Notes: generated by a model from the sequence alone, not told the origin. A DNA stretch of 64,000 bases from Mycolicibacterium porcinum (GCA_001942045.1 MSTD01000024.1:6831-70830); one strand, 5' to 3'. Shown: positions 46,576-55,419, counted from the first letter of the stretch. Numbers and translations: made by a program.

Positions 46576-47316
46576 ATGGCGGAGGCCCGTTCGCGCCACG
46601 AGCACGTCGCCGCCGAACTGCGTCAGCGCATCACCCGCGGCGACTACGCCATCGGACAACCGTTGCCCACCGAGAGCGCGCTGTGCGCGGAGTTCGACGT
46701 GTCCCGCGGCCCGGTCCGCCAGGCGCTGGCCACGCTGAAGAACGAGGGCCTGATCCGGGTGTCGCGCGGCAAACCCGCGGTGGTCCGCAGTCATGACGCC
46801 ACGCAGACACTGGACACGTTCACGCCGTTCACCCAGTGGGCCGAACGCGTCGGCCGCGTCGCGGGCAACCGCACGATCGAGGTGGCCCGCCGCCGCGCAT
46901 CCGAAATCGCCATCGAGGCATTGGGTTTGACGCCAGACGACTTCGTGGTTGAGGTACTGCGCGTGCGGCTGCTCGACGGTGAACCCGCGATGATCGAGCG
47001 CAGCACCTTCATCGAATCCGTGGGCTCCATGCTCTTCGAGTTCGACACCGACTCCGGCTCGATGACCGACTATCTGGCCAGCCGGGGCGTGTATTTCGAC
47101 TCGATGGAGCATGTGCTCGACGCGGTGGCGGCCGGGCCCGACGACGCCGCCAATCTCGGGATCGCGCCGGGCAGCCCGCTGCTCCGGGAGCGACGGGTAT
47201 CCCGAGATCAGCACGGCGTGGTATTCGAGTGCGCCGACGACCGCTACCGGCCCGACGTGGTCACGTTCAGTATCGTCAACGCGCGCACCAAGTTTTCCTC
47301 CGCCGAACAGACATAA
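46576..47316 (+). CDS. GntR-family regulator (HutC/PhnF-like)
   Basis: The 246-residue protein has the GntR winged helix at residues about 5-70 (LPTESALCAEFDVSRGPVRQ, then ALATLKNEGL). A UTRA effector domain follows, as in PhnF and HutC (EVLRVRLLDGEPAMIERSTF, then PGSPLLRERRV). A GGAAGG site sits 8 bases before ATG 46576. It faces the phosphonate-type genes across a bidirectional terminator. A palindrome before it and a similar one before the far end of that cluster suggest that it controls both itself and the cluster. Confidence 0.88.
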   Translation: MAEARSRHEHVAAELRQRITRGDYAIGQPLPTESALCAEFDVSRGPVRQALATLKNEGLIRVSRGKPAVVRSHDATQTLDTFTPFTQWAERVGRVAGNRTIEVARRRASEIAIEALGLTPDDFVVEVLRVRLLDGEPAMIERSTFIESVGSMLFEFDTDSGSMTDYLASRGVYFDSMEHVLDAVAAGPDDAANLGIAPGSPLLRERRVSRDQHGVVFECADDRYRPDVVTFSIVNARTKFSSAEQT

Positions 47317-47350
47317 ACCTGCCCCTTTTCGCGGGAAAAGGGACAGGTTT
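47315..47350. terminator. Bidirectional intrinsic terminator
   Basis: Arms AAACCTGCCCCTTTTC (47315-47330) and GAAAAGGGACAGGTTT (47335-47350) pair at 15 of 16 positions with a 4-base loop. The stem separates the convergent GntR and MFS genes and has T-rich ends on both strands. Confidence 0.85.
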
Positions 47351-47366
47351 GCGTCTGCTCGCCGGA

Positions 47367-48692
47367 TCAGTCGGCGGCAGGCATCCGGTTCCAGTGCGGG
47401 ATCAGCAGGAGCATGGAAAGCAGTGCCGCACCGGCGAATCCGTAGAACAGCGTCGTCGTGCTCAGGTAGCCGGGCAACAGACCGCCGAGGATCGCACCGA
47501 CCGAACCACAGCAGTTGATCAGACCGGCCGCGGTACCGGCGTGCTTGGAAGTCCCGAAGTCCACCGCGGCGACACACGAGATCATCGCGTCGGCGCCGTA
47601 CACGCTCAGGCCGATCACGCCGAGCACGGCCACCATGATCCACGGATTGCCCGTCGCGGTCAGCGGACCGAACAGCGCCAGCACCGCCACCAGGATTCCG
47701 AGGCTGATCACACACGCGGGGACCCGGCGGGCGCTGAACATCCGGTCGGAGATCCGGCCGAGCAGGATCGGGGCGACGACACCGGCGATTCCGAAGGCCA
47801 CCGGGATGGTCACGGCCTGGAACTTGTCGCCGTCCACCAGTCGCTCGGCCACGATCACCGGGCCCCACAGCAGGATCGCGTAGCGGGCCGGCTTGAGCAG
47901 GAAGTACGACGCACCAAGGGTTCTCACCATGCTGTCGCTGAGCACCACCTTCAGCGATTCCCGCCACGACGGGGTCGGTTCGGCAACCGCCTCGGCCTCG
48001 GGCGAGTCGTCGAGCGCAGCGATGTCCTCTTTCGCGTGGTACTCCTCGATCGGCGGCAACCCGACGTCCTGCGGCCGGTTGCGCTGGAACAGCAGCACGA
48101 GCACGAACACCGCGGCCACGACGGCCGCACCGGCGAAGAACGCCGCCCGCCACGTGCCGAACACGTCGTAGGCCACCCAGCCCAGGATCGGTGCGGCCAC
48201 CAGACCGCCGAATGCGTAGTTGGTGCTCCACAATCCGAGGACACGACCCCGCTCTCCGATGGAGAAGAACTGGGCCATGTTGCTCAGCGTCGGCGACCAG
48301 CCGGTGGACTGGGCCAGGCCCTGCACGATCATCAGCGGCAGCAGGAACACCAGCGCCGGCAGCAGCCCCATGAAGACGGTGGCGATCGCCGAGATCGCCA
48401 GGCCGCCGAGGATCACCACCCGGGGACCGAACCGGTCGGACACCTGGCCCCAGACGAACTGGCCCACCGCATAGGCGGCGAGGTAGGCGGCGTCGAGATT
48501 GGCCATCACGCTCTTGGTCAGGTGCGTGCTCAGGATCGGGTCTTCGAGGATGCCGAGCTTGGCCACGGAGAAGGCCTGGCGCGTGAAATAGAAACCGGCA
48601 TAGGCGATCCAGGTGACGGCGAAGATCTGGATACGCCAATGGCGGTAGCGCGGGATGGTCGATGGAGTGACGGGAATCGCGGTTTGAGTCAT
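47367..48692 (-). CDS. MFS transporter of the organophosphate:phosphate antiporter (GlpT/UhpC) type
   Basis: The 441-residue carrier has twelve membrane helices. Its N-terminus reads RYRHWRIQIFAVTWIAYAGF followed by YFTRQAFSVAK, typical of the OPA family, and STGWSPTLSNMAQFF in helix 4 is also characteristic. OPA carriers take up organic phosphates or, in some phosphonate loci, phosphonates. The ATG at 48692 is chosen by homology and by a nearby AGAGG; an upstream open frame is not conserved. It is the last gene after the HAD and FAD genes on this strand, 181 bases after the HAD stop. Confidence 0.88.
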   Translation of the reverse strand: MTQTAIPVTPSTIPRYRHWRIQIFAVTWIAYAGFYFTRQAFSVAKLGILEDPILSTHLTKSVMANLDAAYLAAYAVGQFVWGQVSDRFGPRVVILGGLAISAIATVFMGLLPALVFLLPLMIVQGLAQSTGWSPTLSNMAQFFSIGERGRVLGLWSTNYAFGGLVAAPILGWVAYDVFGTWRAAFFAGAAVVAAVFVLVLLFQRNRPQDVGLPPIEEYHAKEDIAALDDSPEAEAVAEPTPSWRESLKVVLSDSMVRTLGASYFLLKPARYAILLWGPVIVAERLVDGDKFQAVTIPVAFGIAGVVAPILLGRISDRMFSARRVPACVISLGILVAVLALFGPLTATGNPWIMVAVLGVIGLSVYGADAMISCVAAVDFGTSKHAGTAAGLINCCGSVGAILGGLLPGYLSTTTLFYGFAGAALLSMLLLIPHWNRMPAAD

Positions 48693-48873
48693 GAAATTGC
48701 ACCTCTGGTGGGCGTGCTGCAGGCGGTGTGCTGACGGGCCGGGGCAGATAGCCGAGCGAGTGTGGCCGAACGTCAGAGGCAGGTTTCTCTTGCGAGAACG
48801 GGTGCAGAAGAGGTGCGGCGGTCGGGAGGCGCGGCCTGCGACCGACCGCCGCAGGGCTGTAGTGGTGAGCGGA

Positions 48874-49572
48874 CTATCGGAGGGCTGCCACCAGAGCGGG
48901 GAGATCGGCGACGCTGTCCAGGATGTGCGTGGCACCCGCCTCGGACAGCTGGGCCCGGTTGTGGGCACCGGTCAGCACGCCGATCGAGGCTCGTGCCCCG
49001 GCGCGCAGGCCGCTGATGACGTCCGACGAGGTGTCACCGAGCACGATCATCGAACGCACCGAGTCGGTTTGGGTCTGCATCAGCGCGGTCAGCGGCATGT
49101 CCGGGTAGGGCCGACCGCGGACCCCTGCCGAGGGGCACAGCACCACGTCGGCGAGGTTCTGCCAGCCCAGCGCCTCGATGATGGCGGTTTGGGTTTCGCG
49201 GGCGAAGCCGGTGGTCAACGCGGTCTTGATACCGCTGGAGCGCAAAGATGTAATGACATCTTCAGCACCCGGGATCGGGCTGCAATTGCCCTCGGAGACC
49301 AGCTGGGCGTAGCAGCGTTCGAACTCCTTGTTCGCGGCCTGCGCCTGCTCCTCGTTGCCCTTGGCCAGGTGCCGGAACACCACGATCTTGGATTGCCCCA
49401 TGGTGTCGGAGACGTAGCGCAGCATCTCCTCGCGGTCGGCGTCGGTCTTCGACAGACCGGCGTGGGTGTCGGCGGCCAGGAAGGACTGCTCAACCAGCCC
49501 GCTGTCCTCGACGGTGGTGCCGGCCATGTCGAAGACGACCAGGCTGATCGGATCAGTTGCTTTGGTGCCCAT
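48874..49572 (-). CDS. Phosphonatase-like HAD hydrolase (TIGR03351 type)
   Basis: The 232-residue HAD enzyme begins with the phosphonatase-type motif LVVFDMAGTTVEDSG (nucleophile Asp15), in which DMAGTT replaces the usual DxDGT. Lys62 in DTMGQSKIVVF sits where phosphonoacetaldehyde hydrolase has its Schiff-base Lys (MGxxK). Motif III is RGRPYPDMPL, and motif IV is VLGDTSSDVISGL. It should break the carbon-phosphorus bond of a phosphonoaldehyde. It lies between the FAD oxidase, 26 bases upstream, and the carrier downstream. The exact substrate is not proven. Confidence 0.88.
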   Translation of the reverse strand: MGTKATDPISLVVFDMAGTTVEDSGLVEQSFLAADTHAGLSKTDADREEMLRYVSDTMGQSKIVVFRHLAKGNEEQAQAANKEFERCYAQLVSEGNCSPIPGAEDVITSLRSSGIKTALTTGFARETQTAIIEALGWQNLADVVLCPSAGVRGRPYPDMPLTALMQTQTDSVRSMIVLGDTSSDVISGLRAGARASIGVLTGAHNRAQLSEAGATHILDSVADLPALVAALR

Positions 49573-49598
49573 TGGTTTATCCCTTCGAGTTGGGTTGT

Positions 49599-50735
49599 TC
49601 AGACGGTGGCGACGAGTCGGTCCAGCGCGTTGCCGACGCTGGCGTGGGCCAGGCCCATGCTGGTGGTCATGCCGATGCCGGTGGTGACGGTGACGACGTG
49701 GGTGCCCTCGACGGGCTGTTCGAGCAGGAATTCCTGGTCGGGCGCGGAGGTGTAAACGCCCTGCCAGCGCTCGCTGACCTCGATGTCGTTGACCCCGAAC
49801 AGTTTCCGGGCTTCTTCGATGAGGACGGCGAAGCCCTCTTCGGACTGGAACGGCGGCGCGGAAATGTCGCGGTAGTGGGTGTCGCCGATCAGCAGGGAGC
49901 CGTCGGGCTGCGGGGTGTACATCTGGTGCAGGTCGATCGCGACGTAGTCGGGGTGCTCGGCCCGCAACCGGTCAGCCACCGCGCCGGTACTCGGGAGCCC
50001 CTCGAATCCCGAGTACCTCAGTAGTGACCAACCGGTGAACAGCGGCGCCGGCAGGGCGAAGGCCAGCGGCAGCCGGGCCCGCAACATGTGCAGCCGGCAC
50101 CGCAACAGCCCGTCGCGTTCAGCCAGCGCAGGGAACAGTCGGTCGACGTCGTAGTTGACGGTGACGAACGTCGTCCCCGCATGCAGCGGTCCGCGCGAGG
50201 TGCGCACGACGCCCGGCTCGAACCCGGAAGCCGCGGTACGCCAATGAAAGTCGACACCCTCGGATTCCAGCCACCGCGCGATCGACGGAGCCGCCGTCCG
50301 CGGATCGACCTGCAGGTCGTTCGGCAGATACATGCCGCCGGTGACCCCGGACGCCACCACGGGGATCTGTTCGAGGATCTGCTCACGGCTCAGCAACCGC
50401 ACCTCGCCGTCGCCGCGGGCGGTGGCGAACTCGTCCATCACCGCCAGTTCGTCGTCGTGGCGCGCGACGCAGAAGGTGCCGGACTCGGCCGACCAGAACC
50501 CCGCCTTGCGGGACAGGTCGAGCCAGTGCTGACGACCGTTGCGGGCGTAGTCGAGCGCTTGACCGGACTGCGCGGTGATGCAGGCGTGGCCGAAGTTCTG
50601 GACCGAGGCACCGACGACACCGTCGGCGTGATCGACGACGGCGACGGTCAGTCCCCGCTGATGCGCGTGATAGGCGTGCGCGAGGCCGACGATGCCTGCG
50701 CCCACCACCACGACGTCGTAGCTGTGATTTCCCAT
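49599..50735 (-). CDS. FAD-dependent amine oxidoreductase (TIGR03364 type, phosphonate-linked)
   Basis: The 378-residue protein has an N-terminal FAD site, DVVVVGAGIVGLAHAYHA, and the ring-contact GVVGASVQNFGHACIT. A DAO-type substrate domain and a C-terminal TTGIGMTTSMGLAHA follow. The family is recalled as co-occurring with phosphonatase-like HAD enzymes, so oxidative deamination of an aminophosphonate to the aldehyde is the likely role. ATG 50735 directly precedes the FAD strand. The promoter region carries a palindrome at 50762-50779. It is the first gene of the three-gene unit. Confidence 0.85.
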   Translation of the reverse strand: MGNHSYDVVVVGAGIVGLAHAYHAHQRGLTVAVVDHADGVVGASVQNFGHACITAQSGQALDYARNGRQHWLDLSRKAGFWSAESGTFCVARHDDELAVMDEFATARGDGEVRLLSREQILEQIPVVASGVTGGMYLPNDLQVDPRTAAPSIARWLESEGVDFHWRTAASGFEPGVVRTSRGPLHAGTTFVTVNYDVDRLFPALAERDGLLRCRLHMLRARLPLAFALPAPLFTGWSLLRYSGFEGLPSTGAVADRLRAEHPDYVAIDLHQMYTPQPDGSLLIGDTHYRDISAPPFQSEEGFAVLIEEARKLFGVNDIEVSERWQGVYTSAPDQEFLLEQPVEGTHVVTVTTGIGMTTSMGLAHASVGNALDRLVATV

Positions 50736-50761
50736 GCGGATACTGTGGTCCGCATCACCAC

Positions 50762-50779
50762 AACTTGTCAATACAAGTT
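50762..50779. promoter_or_regulatory. GntR operator-like palindrome before the phosphonate-type operon
   Basis: AACTTGT (50762-50768) and ACAAGTT (50773-50779) form a perfect inverted repeat with a 4-base spacer. Read on the minus strand it contains TTGACA, a possible -35 element. It shares AACTTGTCA and ACAA with the site before the GntR gene. Confidence 0.65.
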
Positions 50780-50823
50780 TGAAGTTTTTACTTGGTGTCT
50801 ATATATGTAAAGTTCCGTTCACC

Positions 50824-52701
50824 TCACGGCGTGACGATGTCGAAGTTCGGATCGGGTCGGTCCAGCGCCGCCAGCAGGGCCGGCAGGGCCTCGGCGTCAC
50901 CGGTGACCTCCACGCCGGGTGCGGTCGCGTCGCCCGACGCCAAGGCCAGGAGCCGAAGCTTGTCCGCAAGTTTCACCGTGGCGCGGGCACTGCCCTCGTC
51001 GGCATCGGCCTTGCGATAGACCAGCACGCCGTTGCGCAGCGTGAGCCGGTAGTTGTCGCCGGTATCGAGGAAGGTCACGTCGATGGCCAGGTCGAGATCC
51101 CACGCCCGCGGCCCGTTGATGCTGATCGCGAGGACGTCGAACATCTGCTCCGGACTCAGCTGGGCCAGCATCGTCGGCGCGGTGACCTGGCCGACGGTGC
51201 CGACCTTGCCGTCGCGCAATTCCCTGGCACCGGAGAGAAAGAAGTTGCGCCACGTGGCGTTCTCCGCGCCGTAGGCCAACTGCTCAAGGGTGTCGGCATA
51301 CAGCGCCCGCGCCGCGGCGTGATCGGCATCGGTGAACATCACATGATCCAGAAGCGTTGCCGCCCAACGGTAATCGCCCTCTTCAGAAGCCTTGCGGGCC
51401 AGCTCAACGACCCGGTCGACGCCGCCCATCGCCTCGATGTAGCGAGGTGCGAGCGCCTCGGGCGGGTGCGGCCACAGCCGGCCCGGGTTGCCGTCGAACC
51501 AGCCCATGTAGCGCTGGTAGATCGCCTTGACGTTGTGGTTCACCGACCCGTAGTAGCCGCGGGCGTGCCAGGCCTTTTCCAGCGCGGGCGGCAGCTGGAA
51601 CTGCTCGGCGATCTCGACTCCGGTGTAGCCCTGGTTCAGCTGACGCAGCGTCTGGTCATGCAGGTAGGCGTATAGGTCCCGTTGCAGCGAGAGGAATTCC
51701 ACGATCCGCTCCCGCCCCCAGGTGGGCCAGTGGTGCGAGGCGAAGACCACGTCGGCGCGGTCGGCGAACGTGTCGATGGCCTCGGTGAGGTAACCCGCCC
51801 AGCCGTGCGGATCGCGCACCAACGCACCACGCAGGGTCAGCAGGTTGTGCAGATTGTGGGTGGCGTTCTCGGCCATACACAGCGCACGGAACTTGGGGAA
51901 GTAGAAGTGCATCTCGGCCGGCGCCTCGGTCCCGGGCGCCATCTGGAACTCGATCTCGACACCGTCGATCGTGTGCTTTTCACCGGTTCGGCGGATGTCG
52001 ATCGTCGGCACGATCATCGCCACCTCGCCCGTCGAGCCGACCTGCCCCAGCCCGCAGCCCACCTGCCCTTGCGGCCCGCGCGCGAGTCCCATGCCATACA
52101 TGTACGTGGCACGACGGGTCATCGCCGTGCCGGCGTAGACGTTCTCCTGCACCGCGTGTTCGACGAACCCCTCGGGTGCCAGCACCGCCACCTTGCCTGC
52201 GTCGACGTCGGCCTGGCTGGTGACACCGAGGACGCCGCCGAAATGGTCGCCGTGGCTGTGGGTGTAGATGACCGCGACGACCGGCCGGTCCCCGCGGTGC
52301 TCGCGATACAGGCCGAGGGCCGCCGCGGCCACCTCGGTGGAGAGCAACGGGTCGATGACGATGACACCGGTGTCGCCCTCGATGAAGCTGATGTTCGAGA
52401 TGTCCAGGCCGCGTACCTGATAGATGCCCGGAACCACCTCGTAGAGCCCCTGTTTGGCGCACAGCTGCGACTGACGCCACAGGCTGGGGTGTACCGACGT
52501 CGGCGCATCCCCCTCGAGGAAGGCGTAGGCGTCGTTGTCCCACACCACGGTTCCGTCAGCGGCCCGCACCACACACGGTTCCAGCGCGGCGATGAATCCC
52601 CGGTCGGCGTCCTCGAAATCGCGGGTGTCCTCGAAAGGCAGGCTCGTCAGGCGATCCCGGTGGCTGGCCTCGATGACGGCCGCGGGCGGCTTCTGTTGCA
52701 T
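50824..52701 (-). CDS. Alkyl sulfatase (SdsA1-type metallo-beta-lactamase fold; Rv3762c-like)
   Basis: The 625-residue protein has a zinc-binding metallo-beta-lactamase domain with VIYTHSHGDHFGGVLG (residues about 145-160) and further His ligands in FASHHWPTWG. A helical dimerisation domain and a C-terminal SCP2-like domain (after about residue 500) follow. SdsA1-type enzymes release sulfate from alkyl sulfates such as dodecyl sulfate. No clear signal peptide is seen, although secreted homologues exist. It is on the same strand as, and upstream of, the FAD oxidase, separated from it by an 88-base AT-rich gap holding the GntR-like site. Confidence 0.92.
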   Translation of the reverse strand: MQQKPPAAVIEASHRDRLTSLPFEDTRDFEDADRGFIAALEPCVVRAADGTVVWDNDAYAFLEGDAPTSVHPSLWRQSQLCAKQGLYEVVPGIYQVRGLDISNISFIEGDTGVIVIDPLLSTEVAAAALGLYREHRGDRPVVAVIYTHSHGDHFGGVLGVTSQADVDAGKVAVLAPEGFVEHAVQENVYAGTAMTRRATYMYGMGLARGPQGQVGCGLGQVGSTGEVAMIVPTIDIRRTGEKHTIDGVEIEFQMAPGTEAPAEMHFYFPKFRALCMAENATHNLHNLLTLRGALVRDPHGWAGYLTEAIDTFADRADVVFASHHWPTWGRERIVEFLSLQRDLYAYLHDQTLRQLNQGYTGVEIAEQFQLPPALEKAWHARGYYGSVNHNVKAIYQRYMGWFDGNPGRLWPHPPEALAPRYIEAMGGVDRVVELARKASEEGDYRWAATLLDHVMFTDADHAAARALYADTLEQLAYGAENATWRNFFLSGARELRDGKVGTVGQVTAPTMLAQLSPEQMFDVLAISINGPRAWDLDLAIDVTFLDTGDNYRLTLRNGVLVYRKADADEGSARATVKLADKLRLLALASGDATAPGVEVTGDAEALPALLAALDRPDPNFDIVTP

Positions 52702-52719
52702 GCTGACGAGCCTGCCACC

Positions 52720-53592
52720 TCAGGGTGACGGCACGGTCACGCTTGTCGGAATGATCCGGCTGATCTCGTCGGCCCCGTGCCCGGCATCGACTGCCGCGTC
52801 CACATAGCCCCGGAACGCCGCCAGGGCGCCGGCATCCAGACCCGCTGCCTCCGACGCCGCGATCAGATGCCGCACCGAGGCCGCCACCGACGACACCGAC
52901 GCACTGGGATCGGTGTGCCGGCCGGCTTCGACACGTTCGGCGATCTCACCGAAGATCGGCGGCAGAATCGCGGCGATGTTGTTCGCGTGCGGCAGCAACT
53001 CGGTGGGCGCGATGCCATGGGCGCCGGCCATCGCCAGCGCATGCACGAAGCCGCTGACCGAGGTCCAGAACACATCCAGCAGCGCCATGTCGAAGGCCGC
53101 GGCAAGGCCGATGTCCTCACCGACCCAGCTGACCGTCGCGAGCGCGCCGAACACCGGCCGGTGGGTGTCGAACAGATCCCGTGGCCCGGAGAAAAGAATG
53201 CTGGCGCTCGGAGTTCCGATGGTGTCGGTCGGTGTCATGATGGCCCCGTCCAGATACCGTCCGCCGCGCGCGGTCACCAGCTCCTCCGTGCGCCGTGCCG
53301 AATCGGGGATGTCCGAGGACAACCCGACGACCACCCGGCCCGCGATCGCGTCCCCCGCGGCATCCAGTACCGCGTCCGCGGCCGCCTGATCGACGACGTT
53401 CACCAGGATGAGGTCGCCGGCCGCCGCTGCGTCCGCGGGGGTTTCGGCCCACAGCGCGCCGCGGGCCCGCAGTGCGTCGGCTTTGGCGGGTGTCCGGTTC
53501 CACACGGTGGTGCGGAGATTCGCCGCGACCAAGGCTCCGGCCAGGGCCTGTCCCATCGGTCCGAGGCCGAGCACGGTCACGGTCGTCGTCAT
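52720..53592 (-). CDS. NAD(P)-dependent imine reductase/6-phosphogluconate dehydrogenase-like protein
   Basis: The 290-residue protein has an N-terminal Rossmann motif VTVLGLGPMGQALAGAL with the NADP-type WNRTPAK. A helical dimer domain follows, starting around GLAAAFDMALLDVF. The fold is that of imine reductases and beta-hydroxyacid dehydrogenases. The conserved Lys of hydroxyacid dehydrogenases is not seen at the domain interface, where Asp107-like residues occur in imine reductases. It starts in a 4-base overlap with the preceding paralogue. Substrate unknown. Confidence 0.85.
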   Translation of the reverse strand: MTTTVTVLGLGPMGQALAGALVAANLRTTVWNRTPAKADALRARGALWAETPADAAAAGDLILVNVVDQAAADAVLDAAGDAIAGRVVVGLSSDIPDSARRTEELVTARGGRYLDGAIMTPTDTIGTPSASILFSGPRDLFDTHRPVFGALATVSWVGEDIGLAAAFDMALLDVFWTSVSGFVHALAMAGAHGIAPTELLPHANNIAAILPPIFGEIAERVEAGRHTDPSASVSSVAASVRHLIAASEAAGLDAGALAAFRGYVDAAVDAGHGADEISRIIPTSVTVPSP

Positions 53593-54464
53593 GCCGCTGC
53601 CCCGTTCCTGATGCTCTCGATGATCCGGGCGAAGCCCTCGTCGCCGTGGCCCGCATCGATCTGCCGGTGGATCAACCGCTGCACCATGTCGACAACTTCG
53701 GTGCTGATGCCCTGATCCCGGCTGGCGTTGACGATGTCGGTGAGATCGGAGAAATAGAGACTCTGCTGTCCGGGGACCGTGTAGTCCCCGCCGTCGATGA
53801 CGGTCGCGTACTCGGCGACCGCGGGCATGAGGGCAGGCAGCCACGCCGCGGTGCGGGCTGCGAACTCCTTCGCCGGCACACCGGCCGCCCCCACCATGGC
53901 AGCGCCGTGGACGAATCCCGCGAACATCACGTACATGGCCGACAGCAGCGCCAGGTCGTACAGCGACGCCATGCCGGCATCCTCGCCGAAGTACTCAGCG
54001 CTGCCCCAGAGTTCGAGGAACGTGCGGTGATCCTCGAACACCGCGGCCGAGCCGCTGTAGAGGATCGCCGACTGCGGCGTCGCGATCATCTCCGGGGTCG
54101 CCATGATGCCGCCGTCGAGGTAGTCCGCCCCGTGGCCGGCGGCCCACCGGGCCAGCTCGCGGGCGCCTTCCGGTGATGTCGTGGTCAGGTTCAGCAGGCG
54201 GCGCCCGGCCAACCGGTCGGCCACCGGGTCGAGGACCTCATGCACCGACGCCTGATCGAACAGGCAGACCACGATGAGGTCGGCCTCGAGCGCATCCGCG
54301 GGCGTGGGTGCTGCGGTGGCGCCCTCCTCGACGAGTGAGGAGACCCGTGCGGCGGTGCGGTTCCAGACGCTTGTCGGGTGGCCGGCATTGAGGGCGGTGC
54401 GGGCCAGCTGTGATCCCATGGCGCCGAGACCGAGGAAGCTGACCGATGGTTGTGTCGTTGTCAT
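53589..54464 (-). CDS. NAD(P)-dependent imine reductase-like protein, tandem paralogue
   Basis: The 291-residue protein is related to its downstream neighbour. It has VSFLGLGAMGSQLARTAL, SVWNRTAARVSSL and the domain-linking helix GMASLYDLALLSAMYVMFAG. Tandem imine-reductase-like genes could act as two halves of one pathway or form a heterodimer. It is first in the two-gene unit and divergent from an HxlR regulator. The operator-like palindrome at 54499-54525 lies in the gap, suggesting control by that regulator. Confidence 0.85.
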   Translation of the reverse strand: MTTTQPSVSFLGLGAMGSQLARTALNAGHPTSVWNRTAARVSSLVEEGATAAPTPADALEADLIVVCLFDQASVHEVLDPVADRLAGRRLLNLTTTSPEGARELARWAAGHGADYLDGGIMATPEMIATPQSAILYSGSAAVFEDHRTFLELWGSAEYFGEDAGMASLYDLALLSAMYVMFAGFVHGAAMVGAAGVPAKEFAARTAAWLPALMPAVAEYATVIDGGDYTVPGQQSLYFSDLTDIVNASRDQGISTEVVDMVQRLIHRQIDAGHGDEGFARIIESIRNGAAA

Positions 54465-54498
54465 GCCACCATCGTTGAAGCAACGCTAACCTTTGAAC

Positions 54499-54525
54499 AA
54501 GTACCCACTATTTAGTGCGATACTT
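54499..54525. promoter_or_regulatory. HxlR operator-like palindrome
   Basis: The centre CACTATTTAGTG (54506-54517) is a perfect 12-base palindrome, flanked by AAGTA and TACTT one base off symmetry. It lies between the divergent imine-reductase-like gene and the HxlR gene, in an AT-rich stretch. Confidence 0.65.
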
Positions 54526-54566
54526 ACTTTTTCGAAACTATTGACCCTGAGCAGCGAGGATGTCCG

Positions 54567-54905
54567 ATGGCTCAACTCGGTAAGTTCACCTGCGGGCTGG
54601 ATGCGGCGTTCGCCGTGGTGGACGGCAAGTGGAAACCGCTCATCCTCTGGGAGCTTCAAGAAGGACCGAAGCGGTTCAACGCACTGCATCGCAGCCTGCC
54701 CGGGGTGTCCCAGAAGATGCTGACCCAGCACCTCAAGGAACTCCAGCGCCATGGCGTCGTGCACCGGGAGAGCTACCACGAGGTGCCGCCGCGGGTGGAG
54801 TACTCCATGACGCCGGCCGGCGAGGAGCTCTTGGATGCCCTTGAGCCACTGGGTAATTGGGCCACCAAGCACATCGAGCTGATCTGTGAGGGGGAGGCGA
54901 GCTAG
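54567..54905 (+). CDS. HxlR-family transcriptional regulator
   Basis: The 112-residue protein is a single winged-helix domain of HxlR type, with FAVVDGKWKPLILWELQEGP at its start, then KRFNALHRSLPGVSQKMLTQ in the recognition helices and SYHEVPPRVEYSMTPAGEEL in the wing. Such regulators respond to reactive carbonyls, quinones or formaldehyde, and a Cys near the N-terminus (FTCGLD) could be the sensor. It is divergent from the imine-reductase pair and is probably their regulator. Confidence 0.9.
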   Translation: MAQLGKFTCGLDAAFAVVDGKWKPLILWELQEGPKRFNALHRSLPGVSQKMLTQHLKELQRHGVVHRESYHEVPPRVEYSMTPAGEELLDALEPLGNWATKHIELICEGEAS

Positions 54906-54918
54906 CCTTCGCGTCCGG

Positions 54919-55419
54919 TCAGGATCGCTCCACCGTGTGCAGGGTGACCTCGCCCAGCACTCCCGAGGCGATCTCCGCTGTCATGTACGTGCAGTACGGC
55001 TGCCTGCGACGATCGGTCGGGGATCCCGGATTGAGCAGGCGCAGACCGGTTTTCGCGGTCGTGTCCCAGGGGATGTGACTGTGGCCGAAGACCAGGACAT
55101 CGGTCCCCGGGTAATCCCGGGCCATCCGAGCCTCCCGGCCGGTGGCCGCACCCGTCTCGTGGACGACGGTGAACCGCAGGCCGTCCAACGTCACGTCGGC
55201 ACGTTCGGGTAATCGCCTCCGCAACTCGGCGCCGTCGTTGTTGCCCCAACACCCGACCAGATGCGCCGCCCGCGAGCTGAGCGCGTCGAGCAGGGCGGGA
55301 TCGATCCAATCACCGGCGTGGACAACGACATCCGCTTGGTCCACCTCGTCCCACACCTGCGCCGGGAGATCCTTGGCGCGCTTGGGTACATGGGTATCGG
55401 CGATGAGCAGCAGCCGCAT
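54919..55419 (-). CDS. Metallophosphoesterase (YfcE/Vps29-like)
   Basis: The 166-residue protein has the calcineurin-type metal motifs IADTHVPKR, VVHAGDWID, GCWGNNDG and FGHSHIP, ending with LNPGSPTDRR. YfcE-type enzymes cleave small phosphodiesters or phosphoesters in the cytoplasm. The ATG at 55419 starts directly with MRLLLIADTHV. It converges on the HxlR gene, 13 bases away. Confidence 0.9.
   Translation of the reverse strand: MRLLLIADTHVPKRAKDLPAQVWDEVDQADVVVHAGDWIDPALLDALSSRAAHLVGCWGNNDGAELRRRLPERADVTLDGLRFTVVHETGAATGREARMARDYPGTDVLVFGHSHIPWDTTAKTGLRLLNPGSPTDRRRQPYCTYMTAEIASGVLGEVTLHTVERS

Noticed and set aside
46465..48702. 745-codon minus-strand frame over the MFS and GntR genes
   Set aside because: It runs through two well-defined genes and a strong terminator, and its composition is Arg/Gly-rich noise.
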